From NCBI RefSeq assembly GCF_004331155.1, contig NZ_SJNZ01000001.1:124001-188000 (forward strand): a DNA stretch of 64,000 bases. Reading direction: 5' to 3'. This DNA comes from Acinetobacter terrestris (lineage in GTDB: Bacteria > Pseudomonadota > Gammaproteobacteria > Pseudomonadales > Moraxellaceae). Below are positions 27,115 through 35,245 of the stretch, piece after piece. The position numbers were made by a program, and so were the translations under genes. Position 1 is the stretch's first letter; each line of letters starts with the position of its first letter. A model generated the notes under the pieces. It was not told where the DNA came from. It saw only the letters and a list, made by a program, of their open reading frames with translations, and made no database searches.

Positions 27115-28401
27115 ATGATGGAAATGACGCGTAAACATTTACTTTGCCTAACCGTTTTGACAGCTTTAAGTCCCGTTTTAGCAACACAGTCTTATGCACA
27201 ACTGCATTTAGAAATTGCCAAAGCACCCGAAGAAGCACCGAAGATTGCCATTATTCCGTTTAATAATGACCAAAGCATTTATCCGATTGTCGAAAATGAC
27301 TTAAACCGTTCAGGCAAATTTTCAAGTGCTTCAAAAAACCTGCCTGCAACAGCAAGTATGAATACACCCAATGCAGAGGCATGGAAATCTGCAGGTGTTC
27401 CTTATGTGGTTACAGGTACGGTAAAAACGACTGAAAATGGCGCATATGAAGTTCACTATCAACTCTATGATGTCGAGAAACAGCAATATTTATTAAATGA
27501 ATTACTGACAGTTCCTGCTTCACGTATTCGCCAAGCGGGTCACACGATCAGTGATGCAATTTATCAGGCATTGACGGGTATTGCAGGTGACTTTAGCGGA
27601 CGTATTGCTTATGTACTGCGCAACCCGGCTACGCCTGAACAGCGTTATACCCTGCAAATTGCAGATACCGATGGCGAACAGCCTAAAACCATTCTGACCT
27701 CTCGTGATCCAATTTTGTCCCCTGCCTGGACACCGGACGCGAAAAAAGTTGCCTACGTTTCATTTGAAACCAAACGCCCTGCAATTTATGTACAAGACTT
27801 GGCCACAGGTCAGCGTGAAAAACTGGCGAGCTTCCGCGGTCTAAACGGTGCACCAAGCTTCTCGCCAGATGGTAAAAGCATGCTGTTTACTGCATCTCTG
27901 CATGGCAACCCTGAAATTTATCAAATGAATCTGGAAACACGTCAGTTGCAACGTATGACCAATGACGGTGCCATTGATACAGAAGCACGTTATGCCCCAG
28001 ACGGTAAATCATTTATTTTCACCTCTGACCGAGGCGGTTCACCACAAATTTATACCTATAACTTTGCAAATAATACAAGTAAGCGCCTGACGTTCCGTGG
28101 TGCATTTAATGCACGTGGCACATTAAGTGCTGATGGTAAAAAAGTGGCATTAGTCCATCGCCCAAGTGGCAGTAATTACAAAGTGGCTATTCAGGACATC
28201 AATACCGGTATTACCAATATTCTGACCCCAACCAGTCTGGATGAATCACCAAGTTTCTCGCCAAATGGGCAAATGGTGGTCTATGCAACACGTGAAGGGA
28301 ACCGTGGTTTATTGTCCATCATGTCACTGGATGGTCGTTTCCGCATGAATTTACCCAGTGAACAAGGCGAGGTTCGTGAACCTGCCTGGGCACCAAAATA
28401 A
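27115..28401 (+). CDS. tolB: Tol-Pal system beta-propeller protein TolB
   Basis: Periplasmic protein of 428 aa that shuttles between TolA and Pal. A signal peptide ends around QSYA (residues about 1-28). The N-terminal domain is followed by a six-bladed propeller with repeated motifs such as SPAWTPDAKKVAYVSF, APSFSPDGKSMLFTAS and ARYAPDGKSFIFTSD. Several ATG codons cluster at the start (27115, 27118, 27124). pal follows 38 bp downstream. Confidence 0.95.
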   Translation: MMEMTRKHLLCLTVLTALSPVLATQSYAQLHLEIAKAPEEAPKIAIIPFNNDQSIYPIVENDLNRSGKFSSASKNLPATASMNTPNAEAWKSAGVPYVVTGTVKTTENGAYEVHYQLYDVEKQQYLLNELLTVPASRIRQAGHTISDAIYQALTGIAGDFSGRIAYVLRNPATPEQRYTLQIADTDGEQPKTILTSRDPILSPAWTPDAKKVAYVSFETKRPAIYVQDLATGQREKLASFRGLNGAPSFSPDGKSMLFTASLHGNPEIYQMNLETRQLQRMTNDGAIDTEARYAPDGKSFIFTSDRGGSPQIYTYNFANNTSKRLTFRGAFNARGTLSADGKKVALVHRPSGSNYKVAIQDINTGITNILTPTSLDESPSFSPNGQMVVYATREGNRGLLSIMSLDGRFRMNLPSEQGEVREPAWAPK

Positions 28402-28439
28402 CAATTTAATTTAAAGCAATCATGATCATGGAGATAAAG

Positions 28440-29009
28440 ATGAAAGTAGTTAAATTATTGGTCCTTCCTGTTCTTGCAACAGCGTTAGTGATGACTGGTT
28501 GTGCAAGCCGTAAACCTGCAGCTGAAATTCAGGCAGGTCAAAATCCATCTGAAGCAGCTACAGTAAGTACTGAGGGCTTAAGTGAAGATGCAGCTCTAAA
28601 TGCGCAAAACCTGGCAGGTGCTTCTTCTAAAGGTGTGACTGCGGCAAATAAAGCCTTCTTGGCAAAACGCGTTGTTCACTTTGACTATGACAGCAGCGAT
28701 CTTTCTAACGAAGACTATCAAACCCTTCAAGCACATGCACAATTCCTTGTGGCAAATGCAAATTCGAAAGTGGCTTTAACCGGTCATACCGATGAACGTG
28801 GCACACGTGAATACAACATGGCTTTGGGTGAACGCCGTGCTAAAGCGGTAGAAAGCTTCCTGATTACCAATGGCGTTGCTGCAACACAATTAGAAGCAGT
28901 TAGTTATGGTAAAGAAATGCCGATTAATGCAGGTCATGATGAAAATGCATGGAAAGAAAACCGCCGCGTAGAGCTTAACTACGAAGCTGTTCCACCATTA
29001 TTAAAATAA
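28440..29009 (+). CDS. pal: Peptidoglycan-associated lipoprotein Pal
   Basis: Outer-membrane lipoprotein that grips peptidoglycan. The 189-aa product has lipobox LVMTGC and the OmpA-like domain VHFDYDSSDLS... TGHTDERGTREYNMALGERR, ending ENRRVELNY. The ATG at 28440 is chosen because GGAG lies 7 nt upstream; two ATGs slightly earlier (28422, 28428) are less likely. Last gene of the Tol-Pal cluster. Confidence 0.95.
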   Translation: MKVVKLLVLPVLATALVMTGCASRKPAAEIQAGQNPSEAATVSTEGLSEDAALNAQNLAGASSKGVTAANKAFLAKRVVHFDYDSSDLSNEDYQTLQAHAQFLVANANSKVALTGHTDERGTREYNMALGERRAKAVESFLITNGVAATQLEAVSYGKEMPINAGHDENAWKENRRVELNYEAVPPLLK

Positions 29010-29018
29010 TGGTTTGAA

Positions 29019-29056
29019 TAAAAAAGCGCTCAACTTAGTGGTTGGGCGCTTTTTTA
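29019..29056. terminator. Terminator between pal and the convergent small gene
   Basis: AAAAAAGCGCTCAAC / GTTGGGCGCTTTTTT stem (one G-T wobble), 6-nt loop, with A and T tracts on both sides. Confidence 0.85.
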
Positions 29057-29060
29057 TATT

Positions 29061-29255
29061 TTAAGCTTTTTCAGATTCATTCGCTTCATCTTTCGAGCTT
29101 TGCATGGATTCAATCAGATCATGCTTGTTGAATTTTTTATATTCCGGTTTTGCTTCGTAAGCTTTCCAGGCTTCCTTCACTTTCTCGTCAGAAATATCAT
29201 TTAAATTCATAGCTTCATTTGGCGTTGGAGTCGCATCAAACTTTTGCGTTGTCAT
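29061..29255 (-). CDS. Small acidic protein, 64 aa, function unknown
   Basis: Starts at ATG 29255 with AGGAG 7 nt upstream and ends next to the shared terminator. The sequence is soluble and highly charged, with NDISDEKVKEAWKAYEAKPE and KFNKHDLIESMQSSKDEANE. A good ribosome site and isolated position support a real gene. No family recognised. Confidence 0.65.
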   Translation of the reverse strand: MTTQKFDATPTPNEAMNLNDISDEKVKEAWKAYEAKPEYKKFNKHDLIESMQSSKDEANESEKA

Positions 29256-29441
29256 AACTGTGCTCCTATCACTATTTTAATACCTTCTATTCCTCAACAT
29301 AGCATTTTCCAAGAAACTTACAAGAGTAAAATCACGACAAATAGTCGAGTTTAATTGTTCTTTTGCTGCGTTCTCATCTAAAATGATCCCCCATATTCTT
29401 TTGATAATTTTTTATCATTTTCTAATTGGAGTTTTCCTGTC

Positions 29442-30416
29442 ATGTCATACCTCACCCTTTCCCAATTTCTAGAACAAAAAACAGGGAATCTAACGCCTGA
29501 ACTTGCTCAAGTAATTGAAACAATTGGTAATACATGTAAAGCCATTGATCAGTTATTACAAAAAGGAGCCTTGGCGGGTGTATTGGGTAGCGCACAACAC
29601 GAAAACGTACAAGGTGAAGAACAAAAGAAACTTGACGTTATTTCAAATGATTACTTGATCGATGCTTTAAAAGTTCATCCACATGTCGGCGGTTTGGCTT
29701 CAGAAGAACTCGATGAATTCACCCCTGCGCAAGAAAATGGTGAATTTCTGGTATTGTTCGATCCACTTGATGGTTCAAGCAATATCGACATCAATATGTG
29801 TGTCGGCACAATTTTCTCTATTTTGCCTGCTCAAAATGCAGTGACCAAAGCTGAGGACTTTATGCAACCCGGTACCAATCAGGCTGCTGCAGGTTATGTA
29901 TTGTATGGTCCATCGACCATGATGGCGCTTACCGTCGGTGCGGGCGTTGTATTCTTCACTTTCGACCCTGAAACTCAAGAATTCCTTTTAACCTCTGAAA
30001 ATATTCAGGTTGCTGCGGATACCAAAGAATATGCGATTAATGCTTCAAATCAGCGTCACTGGGAAGAACCGGTAAAACGCTATATTGGTGAACTGCAAGA
30101 CGGTAAGACTTCAGTACGTGGCAAAGACTTCAACATGCGTTGGGTCGCGTGTATGGTGGGTGACATTCACCGTATCCTTTGCCGCAGCGGTATTTTCTTA
30201 TATCCCTACGACACCAAAGATCCTCAAAAAGCTGGTCGTCTTCGCTTGATGTATGAAGCAAATCCGATGAGTATGCTGATGGAACAAGCGGGTGGTGCAT
30301 CTACCACGGGCCGTGTTCGTATTCTTGAGATTCAACCGACCGAACTGCATCAACGTGTTCCTGTCGTGATTGGATCTAAAAACGAAGTTGACCTAGTTAC
30401 TCACTACCACCATTAA
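29442..30416 (+). CDS. fbp: Class I fructose-1,6-bisphosphatase
   Basis: Gluconeogenic enzyme removing the 1-phosphate of fructose-1,6-bisphosphate. The 324-aa protein has the metal/phosphate motif [20 protein letters not shown] and the substrate-binding [20 protein letters not shown]. Acinetobacter grows mainly on organic acids, so gluconeogenesis is important. The next gene, an RNA methylase, begins about 50 bp later. Confidence 0.95.
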   Translation: MSYLTLSQFLEQKTGNLTPELAQVIETIGNTCKAIDQLLQKGALAGVLGSAQHENVQGEEQKKLDVISNDYLIDALKVHPHVGGLASEELDEFTPAQENGEFLVLFDPLDGSSNIDINMCVGTIFSILPAQNAVTKAEDFMQPGTNQAAAGYVLYGPSTMMALTVGAGVVFFTFDPETQEFLLTSENIQVAADTKEYAINASNQRHWEEPVKRYIGELQDGKTSVRGKDFNMRWVACMVGDIHRILCRSGIFLYPYDTKDPQKAGRLRLMYEANPMSMLMEQAGGASTTGRVRILEIQPTELHQRVPVVIGSKNEVDLVTHYHH

Positions 30417-30427
30417 TTTAAAAAATG

Positions 30428-30455
30428 GAAGTAAGTGTTTTGTCGCTTACTTCCA
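30428..30455 (+). promoter_or_regulatory. Inverted repeat between fbp and the RNA methylase gene
   Basis: GGAAGTAAG and CTTACTTCC form a perfect 9-bp stem with a 10-nt loop, 11 bp after the fbp stop and 15 bp before the chosen ATG at 30470. There is no T tract, so it is not a standard terminator. It could be an RNA stabiliser, a translation control hairpin or a protein site. Confidence 0.5.
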
Positions 30456-30469
30456 CGGATAATTCTCCC

Positions 30470-31246
30470 ATGCCAGCTTTTTTTCTCGAATCAAAAGACA
30501 ATACAAAAATCAAACACCTACGTGGATTGATTGAACAAAGCTCATTCCGTAAAAAGAATCGTCAAACGGTACTCGAAGGTACCCATTTAAGCCTTGCTTG
30601 GTTAGAACAGGGTCGAAGCATTAATTCTATATTCACCACCGAAGCTGCCTATAGTCATCCTGATTTAGAAAAAATCGTATCCTTGTATGACGGTAATGTT
30701 TTTGTACTGAGTGAAGCTTTATACAACGACTTAAGTACCCTAGGCACTTCTTTGGCATGTTTGGCAATTGTTGATTTACCTAGTTCAAGTCAAGCCTTGA
30801 ATTTTAAGGAAGATACTCTAATTCTAGACAATATCCAGGATCCGGGTAATGTGGGAACTTTGCTCCGTTCCGCTGCCGCTGCCGGCATTGAGCAAGTTGT
30901 ATGCACTAAAGGTTCAGCCTCAATCTGGTCACCGCGCGTTTTGCGTGCAGGTATGGGTGCGCATTTTTCTCTACACACCTATGAAAATATTGTATTAGAA
31001 GATCTGTTAGAAAAATTCACCATACCAGTCTATGTTACCAGCTCGCACCAATCTGAAAGCCTTTACTCAAAAAACTTAAGAAAACAGTGTGTCTGGATTT
31101 TGGGCAATGAAGGTCAAGGTGTTTCTGATTATGCACTTAAGTATGCTGAAGCTGTTTCTATTCCACAGCCTGGTGGACAAGAATCATTAAATGTTGCCGT
31201 TGCAGGTTCGATTTGTTTCTTTGAGATGGTTCGTCAACGTTTATAA
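30470..31246 (+). CDS. SpoU/TrmH-family RNA 2'-O-methyltransferase
   Basis: SPOUT methylase of rRNA or tRNA ribose, 258 aa from the ATG at 30470 (MPAFFLESKDNTKIKHL). It has the substrate-binding N-terminal domain, then the SPOUT knot: LILDNIQDPGNVGTLLRSAAAAG, WILGNEGQGVS and SIPQPGGQESLNVAVAGSI. An ATG 45 nt upstream is in frame, but it would place the hairpin at 30428-30455 inside the coding region; the later start fits family members better. The exact target nucleotide is not predictable here. Confidence 0.87.
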   Translation: MPAFFLESKDNTKIKHLRGLIEQSSFRKKNRQTVLEGTHLSLAWLEQGRSINSIFTTEAAYSHPDLEKIVSLYDGNVFVLSEALYNDLSTLGTSLACLAIVDLPSSSQALNFKEDTLILDNIQDPGNVGTLLRSAAAAGIEQVVCTKGSASIWSPRVLRAGMGAHFSLHTYENIVLEDLLEKFTIPVYVTSSHQSESLYSKNLRKQCVWILGNEGQGVSDYALKYAEAVSIPQPGGQESLNVAVAGSICFFEMVRQRL

Positions 31247-31393
31247 GCCTGTTGTTTCGTTACTTTATTTTAAACATCACCTGCTGATGCTTAAAAATAG
31301 ACTACACTAGAAAAATAATAAGTTTTTTGTCAACCAAACCATTATTTCCAGCGTTATATAATGTATGAAAATGGGAATAATGGTGGGTGTCCA

Positions 31394-32029
31394 ATGACAG
31401 GATTTTCCATCTCTATGGATTCAGCACCGAAACAGTCTCAAGCGGAAAATTTGAGTATTCTGAAGAGTACGGCTGAACAGCGCCTGAAAATTTTCATGCA
31501 GGATGTGACGGGGCGTGCCTTAGTGATGATGGAAAGTGCGACTCAAGGTCAACAAGGCATTGCGATGGATTTAGTGCAAGAAGCATTTATTTCCCTGCAT
31601 AAAAAATATGCCGAAAAGCCGACTGATGAATGGTATCCCCTGTTTTACACCATTTTGAACCATAAACTACAAGACTGGCGCAGAAAAGAAGTCCGTCGAG
31701 CACAACCTTTTTCATTTTTTAAAAAGGTTAACCTAGATGATGACGATATTGAACTGAATGATATTGTCGATGAAAACACCCCCAGTCCATTCGATTTTCT
31801 TGATCAAGCCGTGACTGCCGAAGAAATACAGAAAGCCATTTCTCAGCTCCCTGTTCGACAGCAACAAGCTTTTATGCTGCGTGCTTGGGAAGGTTTTGAT
31901 ACACACACCACTGCACAAATCATGGAATGCAGTGAAGGTAGTGTAAAAACGCATTATCACCGTGCCATTCAAGGTCTGCGGAACTCGTTGGCACATTTGA
32001 ATCCATATTCTGGAGGGTCATCCGAATGA
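31394..32029 (+). CDS. RNA polymerase sigma-70 family factor (ECF type)
   Basis: 211 aa from the ATG at 31394 (GGTGGG upstream); an in-frame ATG at 31361 is an alternative. Region 2 is seen as AMDLVQEAFISLHKKY, and region 4 as AISQLPVRQQQAFMLRAWEG followed by SEGSVKTHYHRAIQGLR. A long acidic linker with DDDDIELNDIVDENTPSPFD separates them. It overlaps the next gene by ATGA, so sigma and putative anti-sigma are coupled, a standard ECF arrangement. Confidence 0.85.
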   Translation: MTGFSISMDSAPKQSQAENLSILKSTAEQRLKIFMQDVTGRALVMMESATQGQQGIAMDLVQEAFISLHKKYAEKPTDEWYPLFYTILNHKLQDWRRKEVRRAQPFSFFKKVNLDDDDIELNDIVDENTPSPFDFLDQAVTAEEIQKAISQLPVRQQQAFMLRAWEGFDTHTTAQIMECSEGSVKTHYHRAIQGLRNSLAHLNPYSGGSSE

Positions 32030-32346
32030 AACAAGATGATTTCTTAAAACAAGTTACTTCCAAACTCGATGGACTCGCACAACATCATAAAGACAAACCT
32101 GTTGTGATGAATCATGTCATTGAAGAAATTCAAGACCGAGAAACTGCCCGTTACGGACTTTGGAAAATGTCAGGATTTGCACTTGCTGCTGCAATTGCAG
32201 GTTTTGTGGTCTTCCCAAATTCTATTGAAATGGCTGCAAAGCCTCAGAATCAAGTTGTGGTTACTCCAAAATTATCGCCCCAAATGGTTGAAGATTTGGA
32301 GATGTTAATGGTTTTAGGCGAGGACAAAGTTCCACATGGCAGCTAA
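32026..32346 (+). CDS. Putative anti-sigma factor, single-pass membrane protein
   Basis: 106 aa with a cytoplasmic helical N-terminus (DDFLKQVTSKLDGLAQHH, HVIEEIQDRE) and a transmembrane segment about residues 48-64 (MSGFALAAAIAGFVVFP). The short periplasmic part ends in PQMVEDLEMLMVLGED. Its position (4-bp overlap with the sigma gene) and topology are those of an ECF anti-sigma factor; this is inference, as no zinc-binding HxxxCxxC motif is present. It overlaps the next gene by 11 bp. Confidence 0.6.
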   Translation: MKQDDFLKQVTSKLDGLAQHHKDKPVVMNHVIEEIQDRETARYGLWKMSGFALAAAIAGFVVFPNSIEMAAKPQNQVVVTPKLSPQMVEDLEMLMVLGEDKVPHGS

Positions 32347-32743
32347 AAAATTAGCATTTGCTTTTTGTGCACTCGGATTTCTGCAAACCAGTTTCGCTGG
32401 TTTTGAACGTTTTTGGATTTTTTCTAAGGATGCGGACACTCAATTGGCAGAAACATGGGAAACTCTGTCAGATGCTGAACAGCGTGCACTTATTCAGCGT
32501 TATCAATCGCTAAAAGAATTGCCTGAAGCACAAGGTACCGCTTTGCATCAGCGTATGGATTGGTTTACCCAGCTTCCCGAGCAAGAAAAGCAAAAAATGC
32601 GAGAAACCTGGCAAAAAATGAGTAGCCAAGAGCGTAAAGATTTAGGCACACGCATGCAAAAGGCAACACCTGAAGAAAGACCCGCTATTCGTGATGAATA
32701 CGTCTCTAAATATTTGCAGCAGCCTAATATTAGCAATCATTAA
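32336..32743 (+). CDS. DUF3106-type secreted protein
   Basis: 135 aa with a signal peptide ending QTSFA (about residue 21), then a helical domain with tandem WETLSDAEQRALIQRYQSLK-like, WFTQLPEQEKQKMRETWQKM and LGTRMQKATPEERPAIRDE segments. This is the DUF3106 pattern and resembles CpxP/metal-sensor periplasmic proteins. Being third in a sigma / anti-sigma / periplasmic protein operon suggests a role in sensing envelope conditions; that is inference. Confidence 0.7.
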   Translation: MAAKKLAFAFCALGFLQTSFAGFERFWIFSKDADTQLAETWETLSDAEQRALIQRYQSLKELPEAQGTALHQRMDWFTQLPEQEKQKMRETWQKMSSQERKDLGTRMQKATPEERPAIRDEYVSKYLQQPNISNH

Positions 32744-32769
32744 TACTTCAAATATTCAATAACAGTAAT

Positions 32770-32797
32770 AAAAAAGCCTCTTTCGAGGCTTTTTTAT
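32770..32797. terminator. Bidirectional terminator
   Basis: AAAAAAGCCTC-TTTC-GAGGCTTTTTT between the convergent DUF3106 gene and the secreted-protein operon. Confidence 0.88.
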
Positions 32798-32800
32798 TAC

Positions 32801-35230
32801 TTATTTCATTCTATAACGTCGATATAGACCCAGTCCGGCAAGTGCCAATAGACCATAAACACCGAATGATCCACCACCGCCACTGCTTGAGTTGGTGTCT
32901 TTTGCTGTATTTTTCAAGGATAATGTTGCTTCGTTGGAAATTCCACCATCTGCATCAAAAATTGCATATTGAATTGGATAATCAAACTGACTAAAACTAT
33001 TTTTCACCGTAAATTGAATCTTGCCACCGTAGCATTTATCACGGATATAAGCCTCTGGACACGGACCTTCGTGTTCAGCTTTCATGATTAACCCTGCTGG
33101 CAAGGCAGCAAATCGAATCGGAATATCTTGACCTGCATCATTTTTATGATAAATCGCTTTCGATTTCGTAATCGTCAATATCGGACCATCACCATCATCG
33201 TTGTCATTTTCTAATGGATTTACATTCACGCTTAGATTTTGATTCGCATCCAGAACATAATTGTCATCTGTTGCAATAGGGGCAATATTAGTAAAGCTGG
33301 CTTTTAAAATACCTGATGATTGTTGAGATTTGCCACCTTTTTCTTTGATGGTGTATTTACAATATGCATTATCTCCATTTTCTAACAATGCACCGCTGGT
33401 ACGATAAATCATGATGCGTTTGAGATCTGCTTTCCATTCACACTTTAAGTCATCCATTGAACCATTCAGTAACGGCTGACCATCTTTAATGTTGAGCACT
33501 CCAATACCAAACGGCTCTGCAATAACGTCGTAATTTTGAGTATTCAAGACTTTAATACGATATTCTTCATTTGCAGTTTTAGGAACGCGCTCTTCTGCGG
33601 CAATAGCAAGTGCAAAAGGATCAAAATAAATCGCACGATATTTTTGGTACTGTTTGGTGTATTTATACAGATTTTCGTAGTTGGTCAACTCTTCCTTAAA
33701 ATCTTCAACATCTTCTTTTTTTTCATTACTTTGAGTAATCAGTTCCTTAAGTTCATCAATATTTGACTGATAGTAATCTAACAAAGTTACTAAAGATGAA
33801 TTCTTAAGATCAGTTATATCAACCGCTGCTAAATTCATTTGCTCAACAGAACCAATATCACAACTGCTTTGCAGATCGGGATTTAACTGTAAAACCGTGT
33901 CATCAGCACGTTCTAGAAGTCGTTGATCATAATCGCTACAGCCACTGCTTTTTACATCAACTAAATCCGTGGCTGTTTGATTATTGCGTGGATAATACAG
34001 TGGCAAGAATGTGTTATATGGAGATGCAGGGATCAGCTCAGAAAGTAGAGTCGAGAAACTTGTGGTCGAGACATCAATATTTTTCGAGTTTTCTACTGTA
34101 GCATCTAAAGTGCTTTTCGGTAGCATACATTGATCTGCACCCGTACCTAAATTCAACGCATTTTTTGCCAAAATAAACATGATATTTTCTTTTGGCACAT
34201 CCGTATTAGAATAGCGGCACGATTTCCCCCCCTGATTAAAGGCTAAAACATTAAATGCCCCGTATTTGCTGCCATTCTCATCATAGAGCAACGTACTATG
34301 CGCTTCATTCTCTACGATGGTGTTACTGGTCATTGTGATAACAGAATAAGGACTCAAACGATTTAAGCCATCTGTGACCATACGCAGAATACTACCATTA
34401 GTAATACTGGCTTTATTTTGCGCAATGGTATTGGTCAGTAAATCAACTTTCGCTGAACCACAAAAATCTAAGCTACTTAAACTGTTACTTGAACCATTTT
34501 TAATAATACTATTACGTTCAAAATAAATGACCGGCTTGGTATCATCCATATTGCCGTAGCAGTCCATCGCGATCACACTACCTTTTGCTGCTGTGTTCCC
34601 TTGAATTAAACTGCCATTAATTGATATTTTCTTTTCAGTATTCAATGCAACATTATAAATCGCACCACCTGCAACCTCTGCTTTAGAATTAACAATCGAA
34701 CCATTATTGAAGATTAAATCTCCACCAATTAGTACAGCACCACCACGCCCATTTTGCCCAGCTTGGGTACCCGCATAGCCATTTTCAAGCTGAATATTGT
34801 TGAGGGTAAAGCTAATTTCAGTTTTACTGGTATTAAAGATTCGTGTACGGCCCTCACCACTAATCATGGTTTTAATACCTTCCAATGCTGGATAGGTTTG
34901 GGTTAATTTATTCTTTTCTTTATAGTTTTCACGCGATGCGCCGCTAATTATTACGTTCGATTCAGGCACTAATTCCGAATTTAATTTATATGTACCGGCT
35001 TTAAGTTGAATATAGTCTTTTTGACCAAACACCGTATTACCCGGGGTACAGCCACCATAAGCTGCATTTTTTTTCGCCGTGATAATCGCTTCACGAAGCG
35101 AACAGGCATTGGCATTTTCACCATTTTCGTCTAGAAATGTGGTGACATAAATGGTTCTATCTTCTGCTGCCATCAGTGACATAGCAGACAAAACCATGAC
35201 ACAGAGCAGTCCTTTTTTATAAGTGTGCAT
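32801..35230 (-). CDS. CSLREA-domain secreted protein with GlyGly-CTERM tail (1)
   Basis: 809 aa from the ATG at 35230 (AGGAAAA upstream). A signal peptide ends near SLMAA. The CSLREA motif NACSLREAIITAKKNA lies just after it, followed by a parallel beta-helix-like region (residues about 100-320). Then come a possible coiled coil (about 470-520), beta-rich domains, and a C-terminal SSGGGGSFGVYGLLALAGLG plus LYRRYR. That tail (glycines, hydrophobic helix, arginines) is the GlyGly-CTERM sorting signal cut by rhombosortase and usually linked to type II secretion. It is the second gene of a two-gene leftward operon. Confidence 0.82.
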   Translation of the reverse strand: MHTYKKGLLCVMVLSAMSLMAAEDRTIYVTTFLDENGENANACSLREAIITAKKNAAYGGCTPGNTVFGQKDYIQLKAGTYKLNSELVPESNVIISGASRENYKEKNKLTQTYPALEGIKTMISGEGRTRIFNTSKTEISFTLNNIQLENGYAGTQAGQNGRGGAVLIGGDLIFNNGSIVNSKAEVAGGAIYNVALNTEKKISINGSLIQGNTAAKGSVIAMDCYGNMDDTKPVIYFERNSIIKNGSSNSLSSLDFCGSAKVDLLTNTIAQNKASITNGSILRMVTDGLNRLSPYSVITMTSNTIVENEAHSTLLYDENGSKYGAFNVLAFNQGGKSCRYSNTDVPKENIMFILAKNALNLGTGADQCMLPKSTLDATVENSKNIDVSTTSFSTLLSELIPASPYNTFLPLYYPRNNQTATDLVDVKSSGCSDYDQRLLERADDTVLQLNPDLQSSCDIGSVEQMNLAAVDITDLKNSSLVTLLDYYQSNIDELKELITQSNEKKEDVEDFKEELTNYENLYKYTKQYQKYRAIYFDPFALAIAAEERVPKTANEEYRIKVLNTQNYDVIAEPFGIGVLNIKDGQPLLNGSMDDLKCEWKADLKRIMIYRTSGALLENGDNAYCKYTIKEKGGKSQQSSGILKASFTNIAPIATDDNYVLDANQNLSVNVNPLENDNDDGDGPILTITKSKAIYHKNDAGQDIPIRFAALPAGLIMKAEHEGPCPEAYIRDKCYGGKIQFTVKNSFSQFDYPIQYAIFDADGGISNEATLSLKNTAKDTNSSSGGGGSFGVYGLLALAGLGLYRRYRMK

Positions 35231-35245
35231 CACTTTTCCTTTTTC

